A stretch of DNA of 64,000 bases from Caldilineaceae bacterium bin5 (GTDB lineage: Bacteria > Chloroflexota > Anaerolineae > Caldilineales > Caldilineaceae): the NCBI GenBank assembly GCA_002238445.1, contig MPML01000005.1, forward strand, positions 62,001 through 126,000, written 5' to 3'. The translations under genes were made by a program, and so were the position numbers. The notes under the pieces are model-generated. The model was given only the letters and a program-made list of their open reading frames with translations. It did no database searches and was not told where the DNA came from. Shown here piece after piece: positions 19,707-28,290 of the stretch (positions within the stretch are counted from its first letter, which is position 1; each line of letters opens with the position of its first letter).

Positions 19707-20267
19707 ATGCGAGTCATTGCCGGTAGTGCCCGGGGCCACAGGTTACAGTCGGTCCCAGGAAACAGTACGCGTCCTATTACGGATCGCGCCAAGGAGGCGC
19801 TCTTTTCGATACTGGGAAACTGGATCGAAGGGCGAAACATGCTGGACCTATTTGGTGGTACGGGTGCGGTGGGCATCGAGGCGTTGAGCAGGGGTGCGGC
19901 TCATGTCCAGTTTATTGATCGAAGCCGGGCGGCAGTTCGCACGATGTTGCTGAATCTGGCGCATTGCAAATTGGATGCGTGGGCGACGGTTGCAAGGAGG
20001 GACAGCTTCGAGTTTATCGACAAGTTTGAAGGTGAGCCATTTGATCTTGTTTACATCGCGCCTCCACAGTACCAGGAGCTATGGAAGGAGGCGCTGCTGG
20101 CGGTGGATGCCAAGCCAGCGCTGCTGGTGGAGGAAAGTGTGGTTATCGTACAACTTCACCCACGCGAAGAGACGCCGATCGCGCTCGAGGCTTTAGTCGA
20201 GTTCGACCGGCGCCGTTATGGCTCGGTGCAGCTTATATTTTATGAAGTGGCGGCAGAAGTTGAGTAA
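19707..20267 (+). CDS. rsmD: 16S rRNA (guanine-N2)-methyltransferase, RsmD family
   Basis: This SAM-dependent enzyme would methylate the 16S rRNA guanine equivalent to E. coli G966. The 186-aa protein opens with MRVIAGSARGHRLQSVPG, then RPITDRAKEALFSIL and the SAM-binding loop LDLFGGTGAVGIEALSRGA, all standard for RsmD. The usual catalytic (D/N)PP(F/Y) motif reads APPQY (FDLVYIAPPQYQELW), so the acidic or amide residue is missing. I recall similar APPQ forms in other Chloroflexota RsmD proteins, but activity is not certain. No coaD neighbour is seen. Confidence 0.9.
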   Translation: MRVIAGSARGHRLQSVPGNSTRPITDRAKEALFSILGNWIEGRNMLDLFGGTGAVGIEALSRGAAHVQFIDRSRAAVRTMLLNLAHCKLDAWATVARRDSFEFIDKFEGEPFDLVYIAPPQYQELWKEALLAVDAKPALLVEESVVIVQLHPREETPIALEALVEFDRRRYGSVQLIFYEVAAEVE

Positions 20268-20298
20268 ATGGTAGTCGCCTGAATTTATGCCATGGAGC

Positions 20299-21270
20299 TC
20301 AGTCCGCGGCCGATGCTACGACAGCAAAGTAGATGATCTGGCCGGCCTCGGCCTCCGGATCGATTTTGAAGCCGGCACTGTTTTGGCTGGCAAGTTCGTA
20401 GCCTTGCAAATCTTCCACTGTAATTGTGTAGTCGCCAGCATTCAAGTCACCAAACAGGACCCCTGCGGTTCCGTCGTTTGCGGCTACGGCGACGGCCCTG
20501 CCATCAGGCGTAGAGAGCGTGAAGGTAGCGCCGGCGACGGAGTCTTCTGTGTCATTGAAAACGCCGTCTGCGTTGGCGTCGAGAAAGAGATAGACGAGCA
20601 GTCCATCAGGCGCGACTTCGTCGCTGACCACGGTTACCGGCTCGGTTGGGACGAGTGCCGGTTTCGTTTCCTCGGTTGACTGAGGGTTGGATGCCTTAGC
20701 AGTTGTGGGGGATGTCACCGCGGCTGCGGCCTGGGAATCGTTGCGGCTGGAGTTTCCCGAGGTGGTGTCATTCGCGGGCGGTGCGGCGGACGATTCCGAT
20801 TCCATTAACTGAAGCGCCTGTGTCAGGGCCGAGGTAAAGAGGTCAAAGTTGCGTCTGGTGACCTGGAGATCGCTTACGGCACTGTCCAGTTCGCTGAGAT
20901 GAATACCCTGGTCGCTGAGACTGCGGTCGAGGTCGGAGAGGCTGGAGTCCAGTGTGGTGAGGCTTTTTTGCAGGGCGGCGACGGCGCCGGCTTCTTGTTC
21001 GAGAACCAGGATGCGCTCGCCGAGGGCGTCGACGTTGGTGTTTACGCCATCGAGATCGGAGGACACGGCGGTCAGGCCGGCATCGAGGGCATTCACCTTG
21101 GAAGTATTGGTGAAATTCAGGGTGCCGCCATTCCAGATTGCCAGGACCAGGAGCGTGAGAAGCAGACCAATTATCGCGCCGCCGATGGCAGAGAGATAGG
21201 CAGTCAGTGATTCTTCGACTTCCGGCATGCTGAATTCAAGCTCAGGTGGCTGCTTTGTCTGGAGTTCCAT
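20299..21270 (-). CDS. Membrane-anchored coiled-coil protein with C-terminal SdrD-B-like domain
   Basis: ATG 21268-21270 follows GAGGAG. The 323-aa protein has a cytoplasmic N-terminus, one membrane span around residues 29-50 (AIIGLLLTLLVLAIW) and a coiled coil at about 60-160 with regular Leu/Val and Asp/Ser spacing (ILVLEQEAGAVAALQKSL, LDSSLSDLDRSLSDQ). A Ser/Thr/Pro-rich linker follows. The C-terminal domain (from about 220) reads LVYLFLDANADGVFNDTEDS, then GATFTLSTPDGRAV and LNAGDYTITVEDLQGYELAS, as in SdrD B-like/prealbumin-fold domains with a calcium-type Asp loop (DANADGVFND). The C-terminus is probably extracellular. No named family is recognised; it may be a cell-surface stalk protein. 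Confidence 0.7.
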   Translation of the reverse strand: MELQTKQPPELEFSMPEVEESLTAYLSAIGGAIIGLLLTLLVLAIWNGGTLNFTNTSKVNALDAGLTAVSSDLDGVNTNVDALGERILVLEQEAGAVAALQKSLTTLDSSLSDLDRSLSDQGIHLSELDSAVSDLQVTRRNFDLFTSALTQALQLMESESSAAPPANDTTSGNSSRNDSQAAAAVTSPTTAKASNPQSTEETKPALVPTEPVTVVSDEVAPDGLLVYLFLDANADGVFNDTEDSVAGATFTLSTPDGRAVAVAANDGTAGVLFGDLNAGDYTITVEDLQGYELASQNSAGFKIDPEAEAGQIIYFAVVASAAD

Positions 21271-21620
21271 CGCAATCTCCTCGTTCGTTACCGCTATATC
21301 TGTTGTGCCCTGGTTGTTGAGACGCGCAGTGTTGGAGCGGTTTGCGCCATCTTGCGCGGCTTGGGTTGCTCATTTGCTGAGCAGTGCTGAGTGACGTTTG
21401 CCTTCGCCCCTAGGATGTCCCTGCGGAGGACGGCCAGCCGCCTTTGGCCCAGGCAACTGGGCAATCGTTGCGGGACTTCCTTTGGACAATACAAAAATCG
21501 TCGAAATCTGTCAACTGTGTTGGCGCGGGGAGGGTGAAGTCCACAATTGGGGTGGGAATAGTGGGGAGGGGAGTTCATGCCGGCGGTTGCTGAATCTATT
21601 CGCCGGCTTGGGGAGTGGAA

Positions 21621-21902
21621 GAGGGCAGGCACAAGGCCTGCCCCTACTTTCCGTTGTTGGGGCGGCAGAGGGCAGGCACAAGGCCTGCCCCTACATTCCC
21701 TTGTTGGGCGGGAAGAGGGCAGGCACAAGGCCTGCCCCTACTTTCCGTTGTTGGGGCGGCAGAGGGCAGGCACAAGGCCTGCCCCTACTTTCCGTTGTTG
21801 GGGCGGAAGAGGGCAGGCACAAGGCCTGCCCCTACATTCCGTTGTTGGGGGGGAAGAGGGCAGGCACAGGGTCTGCCCCTACATTTCTTTAAGTGGGCGG
21901 CG
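21621..21902 (+). repeat. Six tandem 47-bp palindrome-bearing repeats
   Basis: Units start at 21621, 21668, 21715, 21762, 21809 and 21856. Each begins GAGGGCAGGCACAAGGCCTG and contains the hairpin GGGCAGGC-acaag-GCCTGCCC, then CCTAC and a GTTGTTGGGG segment. The last copy is degenerate. Units are directly adjacent with near-identical rather than unique intervening sequence, so it is not a CRISPR array. It lies in the 785-bp gap 21271-22055, which holds no convincing gene. Confidence 0.9.
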
Positions 21903-22055
21903 CTGCGATATGTTTGGAGGTCGCGAATTTGCAGTGTACTCAGTTGCTGACCGTTGAGGGGAAGGTCTATAATTGCCTGAAAACGGGCTGTGGGTGCCGA
22001 GGCCTGAAGACAGTTTCATTGCCGAGCAGGAACGCGCGGGAAATATAGAATAGAC

Positions 22056-22580
22056 ATGTCAAAGCAAATGGAAGTTCCGAGAGACGAAGTAGCCCTGACG
22101 GGGCTGGCGAAAGAGACGGGTCTGGCGTTAAAGAGAGCGGGGCTTACGGCTGCGATCGCGGAGAGTTGCACGGGCGGGCTGGTCGGCCATTTGATGACGG
22201 AGATTCCGGGTAGTTCAGACTGGTTTCTGGGAAGTGCAGGCGTTTACAGTTATGCGGCGAAGAAGAGGTTGCTGGGCGTGGACCACGACCTTTTGCTACG
22301 CGAAGGGGCGGTCAACGCGGCGGTTGCCGGTCAGATGGCGGCCGGGGCGCTCCTGCGATACGAGGCGGACGTAGCGGTGTCGATCACAGGTGTGGCTGGA
22401 CCGGGCGGCACAGTTGAGAAGCCGATGGGCCTTGTTTATTTACATCTTGCGGCGCAGGATGGCACTAACAAGGCGGAGAAGGCGGTTTGGCCTGCTGACC
22501 GTCGGGGCAATAAGCTTATGAGCGCACGGTGTGCGTTGGAAATGTTGCGTTCGTTTGCGGTGGACAAGGCAAATGGATGA
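22056..22580 (+). CDS. pncC: Nicotinamide-nucleotide amidohydrolase (CinA C-terminal domain family)
   Basis: PncC deamidates NMN to nicotinate mononucleotide and ammonia in pyridine-nucleotide salvage. The 174-aa protein has the signature block TAAIAESCTGGLVGHLMTEI, PGSSDWFLGSAGVYSYAAKK, and SITGVAGPGGTVEKPMGLVY. It is a stand-alone CinA C-terminal domain without the N-terminal MoaB-like domain, the usual size for PncC. Its stop codon overlaps the start of the next small gene (ATGA), which suggests coupled translation. Confidence 0.92.
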   Translation: MSKQMEVPRDEVALTGLAKETGLALKRAGLTAAIAESCTGGLVGHLMTEIPGSSDWFLGSAGVYSYAAKKRLLGVDHDLLLREGAVNAAVAGQMAAGALLRYEADVAVSITGVAGPGGTVEKPMGLVYLHLAAQDGTNKAEKAVWPADRRGNKLMSARCALEMLRSFAVDKANG

Positions 22581-22843
22581 GTAGGCACGCGGCGGTAAAC
22601 GAGGCAGTCGAAGTGACTAAACGCTTGCTGCCGTCGGGCAAGGTCGCGCCGAAGTCGTTCAGGTGGCAAGGCAGAACCTACTACGTTGTCGCCCTAGGGC
22701 GCCAGTGGGACGAACTGACGGATGGCAGGCGCATCCGCTGCTTTCTGGTACAGACGCAGGGGCAGAGTTCATTTGAGCTGCGCTGGGATGCGACTGAGGA
22801 CGAATGGGTTTTGTATCAGGCCTGGCATGCCGACTTTGTGTGA
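22577..22843 (+). CDS. Small conserved-looking protein, possibly DUF6504-like
   Basis: I chose ATG 22577 because it overlaps the pncC stop in an ATGA junction, typical of translational coupling; the longer frame would run deep into pncC. The 88-residue product has many aromatic residues: KSFRWQGRTYYVVALGRQW, ELRWDATEDEWVLYQAW. This pattern recalls the short DUF6504 proteins, but I cannot confirm that. It is a soluble protein of unknown role. Confidence 0.6.
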   Translation: MSRHAAVNEAVEVTKRLLPSGKVAPKSFRWQGRTYYVVALGRQWDELTDGRRIRCFLVQTQGQSSFELRWDATEDEWVLYQAWHADFV

Positions 22844-22955
22844 GAAAAGCTTTTGTCGAATGGAAGTTTCCCTCGATTGTCAAACAGGGAGTTATGCCAG
22901 TCTCCATCCCCGGCATACTTCCGTGCCTGAAGCAGTAAAGCTGCATACCGGGAAA

Positions 22956-24137
22956 TCAGGCCTTGGGCCCATCTCCCCAGTCTGGTATCGACATGATTTC
23001 GCCGTCCTTCATGGCTGACTTGTGGGCGATGACGCCGGCGGCCATGAAACGCACCGCGGTCCAGACGTCAATTGCAGGTTGCCGTTCCTGGGCAACAGCC
23101 TCTACGAATTCGTGGACCAGGTAGGGGTGGGAACCGCCATGGCCGCCATAGACTTCTGAAGTGCGGCTGACAGATCGGAAGGCCTCTTCAATTTCGGGTG
23201 GAAGGGGCTCACGCATCTGTTCGGCGGTAAGGTGCGTGCTTCCTTCCTTATTGCACCAGTGATCGTTTTCAAAGCTGCCTTGGGTGCCGTAGACGCGGAA
23301 GATTTCACGGCCGCGGTGCCCGATTTCGCGGAGCTCGCAGATGCGCATGGTAGAACCGTTGCTCATGTAGAAGAGGGCTGTTTCGTTGCTGAAGCCGTAG
23401 CCATTCTCTTCGAAAAAGCTGTCGCCGGTACGGTTTTGGTAGCCCCAGGCGCAAACTTTGCGTGCATGGGCGTTCATGACGCTCATCGGTCCGCCGGTTG
23501 AGTGGGTGGGATAGTGCATGGGGCCGGTGAGGATGCCCTTGTCTTTGTAGGCATCGCGTGCCGTCAGCCATTCCTGTCCGGCCTGGCTGGCGAGGCGGTG
23601 GGCCTGCACCTGGCGCAGATTGCTGCCGACACTGTCAACGTCGTGGAGGTATTCGCCCTCGCTGTAAACGAAGTCACCGAAGGCGCCTTCGGCCGCACGC
23701 CGGCGACAGTAGATTGCCTCGGACCGGTAGAATGTGGTTTCACCCAGCATATAGTTCTGGCCGGTACGTTCTACGGTTTCGACGAGACGGGCGCACCAGT
23801 CGAGGATTTCGTCGCCGTCGGGCAACATGACGATGGGAACGGCGCTGTAGACGTGTTTGCCGGCTTCCATGGCCTGGACGGCCTGGGGCGCGTGGAGCCA
23901 GGGCTGGGTAAAGAGTGCAAGGGCGTCGATGTCGCTGGCGCAGATTTCGTCGAGAGAAGCGTAGGCGTCGCGCGGGTGGAACTTGGCTTGCCAGCGCTCA
24001 TCGGTAGCGAAACGGGCGATGCGTTCCGGTTCGCGATCGCAGAGGGCGATTCTGTCTACGAGCGGGTGGCTCATGAAGAGATCGGCGAAGGAACTGCCGA
24101 AAGATCCCAGACCGACGATACCGAGGCTGATGCCCAT
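22956..24137 (-). CDS. Gfo/Idh/MocA family oxidoreductase
   Basis: A NAD(P)-dependent sugar or polyol dehydrogenase-like protein of 393 aa, a typical length. The N-terminal Rossmann loop is LGIVGLGSFGSSFADLF. A further family feature is ALALFTQPWLHAPQAVQAME, then AGKHVYSAVPIVM. The common EKP motif at the end of the Rossmann domain is here replaced by AVPI, so the catalytic Lys is not where expected. The C-terminal part contains the beta-sheet domain (YSEGEYLHDVD, GPMHYPTHSTGGPMSVMNAH). ATG 24135-24137 has GAAAGGAAG upstream. It stands alone, not in an obvious operon. Confidence 0.85.
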   Translation of the reverse strand: MGISLGIVGLGSFGSSFADLFMSHPLVDRIALCDREPERIARFATDERWQAKFHPRDAYASLDEICASDIDALALFTQPWLHAPQAVQAMEAGKHVYSAVPIVMLPDGDEILDWCARLVETVERTGQNYMLGETTFYRSEAIYCRRRAAEGAFGDFVYSEGEYLHDVDSVGSNLRQVQAHRLASQAGQEWLTARDAYKDKGILTGPMHYPTHSTGGPMSVMNAHARKVCAWGYQNRTGDSFFEENGYGFSNETALFYMSNGSTMRICELREIGHRGREIFRVYGTQGSFENDHWCNKEGSTHLTAEQMREPLPPEIEEAFRSVSRTSEVYGGHGGSHPYLVHEFVEAVAQERQPAIDVWTAVRFMAAGVIAHKSAMKDGEIMSIPDWGDGPKA

Positions 24138-24279
24138 TTTGGCTTCCTTTCATGGGTTGGAGGTGACGGTCCAGCGAATTGAATGCATGGTAGCTGGCGT
24201 TTGCGTTTCTTTGATTTTATCACTTCTGGCTTGTGGAAGAGATCTCTGCGTTGAAGTTGCGGCCAGTTTTTTGCAGGAC

Positions 24280-25260
24280 TTAAGAGAGTCTCTTGCGCAG
24301 TCTCTCCAGTTCAGTTTCCAGTTCGCGCACGCGGCCTTCACTGGATGTAGCTCGTTCTTCTGCCTGTATTCGGGCAGCCGCTTCGCTTTCTGCGCGATTG
24401 GCTTCGCTTTCTGCGCGTTTCGCTTCGCTTTCCGCGCGATTTGCTTCGCTTGCGGCCTTCTCAACTGAGGCTCTATAGCCGGGAACTACATAGTCGCTGT
24501 AAACGGGATCCAGTGCCAACTCCTGCAGAGGAGGCTTTCGGTCCAGGTCATCTATTCGGAACTGAAAACCGGTCAAAACTTCTGAGCGAATCACACCCAG
24601 GTCATTGGGTTGAATGGTCTCATAGCGACCAGGCGACGCCAGACGGTAGAACCGCATGTGTTCGCCGGTTGGGTCGAGAATGAAGTATTCCATCACACCG
24701 CCGAGCGCGTAGTCCTCTTTTTTTTCTTCTGTGTCGCGCAGGACTTCGGCGATGGTGGAATCGGAGACGGCCTCAACAACGAGGTCGCACACGCCTTCGA
24801 AGTGACGCTGGTCGATTCGGCCCCATGGCGTTGGGTTGCTGTTCAGAATTACGCCCACATCGGGCTTGCGCACGGCTTCCCTAGTTCCAGAGGGAGCGTC
24901 AGGATCGGGCATTGTCAGTTCGAAACCGGTTTCCAAGTTGAGCAGGGAGGCGTGGAGGAAGGTTACAATGTTGCAATGCAGCAGGATAAGGAACCAGTTG
25001 TAGAGGTCCAACTGAGGTTGGTTGGGCAAGGGTTTGGCCTCCAGGATGCCGTTGTTCCACTCGTAACTTACGTCAATGTCCGGATAGGGATTCTCGTACC
25101 ACTTAGCGAAATACTCCTCTTTGGAGACGCGACGCCCTTCATCGGGGGCCCGATCGCTGGCGCTAAGGGTCCTTCCAGGCCGCTGTGCGGCACTGCCGTT
25201 ATCCGGAACGACATCCTGCTGTTTGCGAAGCTCCTCTTGCATTAGTTCTTCCGATTTCAT
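24280..25260 (-). CDS. Uma2 family (DUF820) endonuclease-like protein with coiled-coil tail
   Basis: The central part shows the PD-(D/E)XK-type Uma2 features RKPDVGVILNS, DLVVEAVSDSTIAEVLRDT, then EDYALGGVMEYFILDPTGEH. From about residue 265 the protein runs into a coiled coil made of a seven-residue repeat (AESEANR, AESEAKR, AESEANR) and ends ELERLRKRLS. ATG 25258-25260 follows GAGGAGAAC. Uma2 proteins are abundant in cyanobacteria and Chloroflexota, and their biological role is unclear; nuclease activity is predicted from the fold only. Confidence 0.85.
   Translation of the reverse strand: MKSEELMQEELRKQQDVVPDNGSAAQRPGRTLSASDRAPDEGRRVSKEEYFAKWYENPYPDIDVSYEWNNGILEAKPLPNQPQLDLYNWFLILLHCNIVTFLHASLLNLETGFELTMPDPDAPSGTREAVRKPDVGVILNSNPTPWGRIDQRHFEGVCDLVVEAVSDSTIAEVLRDTEEKKEDYALGGVMEYFILDPTGEHMRFYRLASPGRYETIQPNDLGVIRSEVLTGFQFRIDDLDRKPPLQELALDPVYSDYVVPGYRASVEKAASEANRAESEAKRAESEANRAESEAAARIQAEERATSSEGRVRELETELERLRKRLS
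24380..24456 (-). repeat. 21-bp tandem repeat coding for the Uma2 coiled coil
   Basis: About 3.5 copies of a 21-bp unit (GCTTCGCTTTCTGCGCGATT plus one base, plus-strand reading) start at 24380, 24401, 24422 and 24443. The unit is a multiple of three, so copy-number change would keep the frame and lengthen or shorten the coiled coil by seven residues. Confidence 0.85.
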
Positions 25261-25520
25261 TTGTTCTCCTCACTCGTGGACGCAGTTTTCAGGCTGCCAC
25301 ACAGAGGGCGGCCGGCGCGTTTGGCAGAGGGATTCAGTTTTGCGCCCAGGAGGCCGTAGCGTGTGCATTCTAACACGTTGAAAGAGGCCGATCCTAACAG
25401 GCCGAATCCGGCGGGTAGCCACTGAACGCAAGTCTCATTTTTCTTGAGCCTATGTATTTTACTATGGATTGGCAGTGGACAGTTGCTGATTCGGAACCTC
25501 CTTGGGTCCAATTGGTGACA

Positions 25521-25604
25521 GAACTGCGGGGGAACTGCGGGGGAGCTGCGGGGAACTGCAGGGGAACTGCGGGGAACTGCTCGGGAACGGCAGGGGAACG
25601 GCAG
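25521..25604. repeat. Short direct repeats of GGGGAACTGC
   Basis: About eight imperfect copies of a 10-11-bp unit (GGGGAACTGC with G or A added; later copies GGGAACGGCA) follow one another. They lie in the gap 25261-26223, which otherwise contains only repeat-family-A sequence and no convincing gene. Confidence 0.7.
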
Positions 25605-25690
25605 TGGGTGGTGGCAGGAGACGGCAGGTGGGGGAGGAGACAGTGTTGGCTAGACACGTTGCTGTGGAAGAGTGAACAAGGTGGCTAGCC

Positions 25691-25717
25691 TAGGGGGGCG
25701 TTGCGGGAGCGCGGAAC
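25691..25717 (+). repeat. Truncated fragment of repeat family A
   Basis: TAGGGGGGCGTTGCGGGAGC matches the first half of the family-A core, but the sequence diverges before the second palindrome. It lies about 90 bp before a fuller copy. Confidence 0.55.
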
Positions 25718-25779
25718 TGCAGTTTCTAGTAGTCAGTTTCTAGTTTTTGGGTAACTACTAAGCCACAGTAGTTGACCAG

Positions 25780-25962
25780 CCAGTCATCCTTGGGAGCATT
25801 CAGGCTCTTGGTGACGCAACTGGTGTACAGCGGCCGCCTTGCTCGCCAGCGGACAGGTTGCGAAGAAGGCACACGGTCGGTGAGGGATGGTTTTGTAGGG
25901 GGCGTTGCGGGGGCGCAGCCCCTGCACAAGGGAGGGCCGAAGGCCCGACCGCCAAAATGAAG
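25780..25962 (+). repeat. Dispersed palindromic repeat family A, copy 2
   Basis: The copy contains CACACGGTCGGTGAGG, ATGGTTTTGTAGGGGGCGTT, the palindrome GGGGCGCAGCCCC, TGCACAAGGGA and GGGCCGAAGGCCC, ending ACCGCCAAAATGAAGTGA. The left part (from about 25780) is similar to 28030-28110, so the repeat unit is about 180 bp. Short open frames through it are similar among copies but look like by-products of the repeat. Confidence 0.8.
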
Positions 25963-26223
25963 TGAGAAAGGGGGAAGGAACTGTTTCGCGGGCGTGAGAT
26001 TGGTCTGGGAATGCAGGTTTTGGGCGAGACGGCTACAGTCTCAGAGAAGGCAGTTGGAGGAAGGCGCGAAATGACAGTGGATGTGCGAGTGGGGTGTTGG
26101 CTCCTCATGGGGATCAGTGGTGAAGTGGGCTGGGGCCAGGCTGCTAGTGCGGAAGGCGATTCTCATATATTATTGTGTTTGTTTCGACTTGAAACTGTTC
26201 TCTCATCCTACACAAGGGGAGCG

Positions 26224-27294
26224 ATGATGAAAGCTGCGATTTTGTATGAGGCTCACGCGCCTGTGGCGGTTAAAGAGGTTGAGATCGAGGAGCCGGGGAT
26301 AGGCGAGGTGTTGTTGGACGTTGTTGGGGCAGGGGTATGCCATAGCGACTACCATTATGTTACGGATCACAGGACGCCGCGACGGATGCCTTGGCTGTTG
26401 GGCCATGAGGGGGCGGGCACGGTGCGGGCAGTTGGGGACGGTGTGCGCGATTTTGCAGTGGGCGACAAGATTATTCTGTCGTTGGATGCGATGTGCGGGA
26501 GCTGCCGCAACTGTACAAATGGCCGGCCGGCGCTGTGTGAGACGCATCGCATGGAGCCTGTGAGCCGGTATAAGCAGGATGGGGAACCGATTTATCACGT
26601 TCGGCCGACGTTTGTGGAGCAGACGCTGGCGCTGGCGGACGCTTGCGTGAAGGTGCCGGATGACACGCCGTTGGCGCAGGCTTGTTTGATAAGCTGCGGC
26701 GTCATTACGGGGATTGGCGCGGTGGTGAACAGGGCCCAGGTCGAGACGGGGGCGTCGATGGCAGTGTTTGGCTGCGGGGGCGTGGGATTGAATGTGATCC
26801 AGGGAGGCGTGCTGGCTGCGGCAGGCAAGATTATCGCGGTCGATACGGTTGATTACAAACTGGAGTTGGCCGAGCAGATGGGGGCGACGCACTTTGTCAA
26901 CAGCGCCAAGGAGGATCCGGTCCAGCGTATTATCGAGATCACGGGCGGGGGCGCGGACTATGCGTTTGAGGTTGTGGGCTTTCCGGCGATTGTGAGGCAG
27001 GCGATTGATTCGGTGCGGATGACGGGGACGGCGGTTGTGGTGGGCGTACAGCCGACGGGACAGGATGTCTCGGTGGAAGGCTGGCATTTGCTAGAAGACC
27101 GGACGCTGATGGGCGCGTTTCACGGCGCGGCGCGACCGCGTGTCGACTTTTTGTGGATTCTGGACCTGTACAAGCAGGGCAAGATCAAGCTGGACGAACT
27201 GATTTCGCGGTACAGGCCGTTGGATGAGATAAACGAGGCCTTTGCTGACATGAAGGCGGGGAAAGTGGCGCGGTCGGTGTTAGTGTTTGATTGA
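26224..27294 (+). CDS. Zinc-dependent alcohol dehydrogenase (MDR superfamily)
   Basis: I chose ATG 26224 with AAGGGGAG just upstream; an in-frame upstream extension of 71 codons looks non-coding. The 356-aa enzyme has catalytic zinc ligands in GAGVCHSDYHYV and LLGHEGAGTV, and the four-Cys structural zinc loop CGSCRNCTNGRPALC. The coenzyme loop is VFGCGGVGLNVIQGGVLAAA, followed by an acidic residue in IAVDTVDYKL, which favours NAD(H). It resembles class-III-type and NDMA-linked alcohol dehydrogenases. The substrate is unknown. It is a single gene flanked by repeat-rich DNA. Confidence 0.9.
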   Translation: MMKAAILYEAHAPVAVKEVEIEEPGIGEVLLDVVGAGVCHSDYHYVTDHRTPRRMPWLLGHEGAGTVRAVGDGVRDFAVGDKIILSLDAMCGSCRNCTNGRPALCETHRMEPVSRYKQDGEPIYHVRPTFVEQTLALADACVKVPDDTPLAQACLISCGVITGIGAVVNRAQVETGASMAVFGCGGVGLNVIQGGVLAAAGKIIAVDTVDYKLELAEQMGATHFVNSAKEDPVQRIIEITGGGADYAFEVVGFPAIVRQAIDSVRMTGTAVVVGVQPTGQDVSVEGWHLLEDRTLMGAFHGAARPRVDFLWILDLYKQGKIKLDELISRYRPLDEINEAFADMKAGKVARSVLVFD

Positions 27295-27714
27295 GGGGAG
27301 TTCAGGTCTTTATGCTTAGGTTGGCAGATTCCTTTCGCTTATTGGTTGCCTTGGCCAAGGTTGCCAGAATCAGGCGGTGGCTTTTGCGAAGAGTGGGGAG
27401 GCCCGAGGATTAGTGGCGGAGGAGGTTTGCCGGCGGACGGTGTCATGCTCGCGCTAAGGAAGACGGCGCAGAGATCTGATCCTGGTTCGATGGCTCGGCG
27501 TCTGGACTGGGGCGCATCCTGGGCCAGTTGGGCCGAGGAACGGTGGCAGATGTGGTAGATAGAGAGGGTGGAGCCGAAATGGTCTTGGCTGCAGGGGGAA
27601 ATGCGGCTGAGGATTTCGGCGGAGGAATGGCCTAGTTTTTGTGCCACTTACTTAGTCGGTTGTGGCATGACTTCGATCCGCGGCCTCCATTCCGTCTTAA
27701 CGTTAGGTTCCGTT

Positions 27715-27985
27715 GACATTTCGGGAAGGCTGTTCAGATTTCAACAGGAACGGAAAGCCTGCAGGCCTGTCAGGGATGTTTCTCGCTTGACTGTTGAAGT
27801 AGCCAAAACCAATTGATCCGCGAAGTCACGCGAAGGGTCGCGAAGAACACCTTTTTGTCCGCGGAGGACGCGGAGAACACCAGAGGCGTTTCGGATATTC
27901 TTTGCGCAGCTGCGCCACCCTTCGACGATCAGGCATAATTTGCACCCGGAAGTCGTTGTTCAGACAAACGTCAACGAGCCCTATT
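27715..27985. repeat. Dispersed repeat family B, copy 2
   Basis: This region is similar to 156-395: GGGAAGGCTGTTCAG, CAGGCCTGTCAGG, TTTCTCGCTTGACT, then GATCCGCGAAGTCACGCGAA, AGAACACCAGAGGCGTTTCG and CAGACAAACGTCAACGAGCC. It has an extra block with GTCCGCGGAGGACGCGGAGA. The whole gap 27295-28463 holds only repeats A and B and an inverted repeat; I see no gene. Confidence 0.65.
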
Positions 27986-28014
27986 GAATTGCGAAGCCAA
28001 ATCCAGGGTGCGAA

Positions 28015-28203
28015 CTCAAACCTTCGTCACTGACACCATTCGGGCTTGTGGTGACGCCACCGGTGGACAGGCGCCGCCATGCTGGCCAGCCGACACGCTG
28101 AAATGAAGACACACGGTCGGTGAGGCATGGTTTTGGAGGGGGGCGTTGCGGGGGCGCCGCCCCTGCACAAGGGAGGGCCGAAGGCCCGACCGCCAAAATG
28201 AAG
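28015..28203 (+). repeat. Dispersed palindromic repeat family A, copy 3
   Basis: It is nearly identical to 25780-25962 over the core: CACACGGTCGGTGAGGCATG, GGGGGGCGTTGCGG, GGGGCGCCGCCCC, TGCACAAGGGAGGG and GGGCCGAAGGCCC, ending GACCGCCAAAATGAAGTGAA. The change of GCA to GCC in the first palindrome alters only the loop. Confidence 0.8.
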
Positions 28204-28290
28204 TGAAGGATAGCTAGAAACAGTTATTCCTGCTTCTTTACGGATCGTGGACTGGCTGGAGATGAGCTGCTACTGCAGGGGGAAAAGCGG

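Noticed and set aside
21621..21902. CRISPR array
   Set aside because: The units are directly repeated with near-identical sequence throughout, there are no unique spacers, and no cas genes are nearby.
21398..21957. Three overlapping plus-strand open frames of 111-164 aa
   Set aside because: They are all translations of the same 47-bp tandem repeat in different frames, with Gly/Arg/Pro-rich composition and no domain or ribosome-binding site.
25726..26108. Short minus-strand ORFs with MCRGCAPATPP-type sequence, also seen at 12091-12326 and 27981-28196
   Set aside because: They recur only because repeat family A recurs; their similarity follows the DNA repeat and its palindromes, not protein conservation.
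26011..26223. 71-codon N-terminal extension of the alcohol dehydrogenase
   Set aside because: The family starts at the MMKAAILYEAHAP segment, and a good ribosome-binding site lies just before it.
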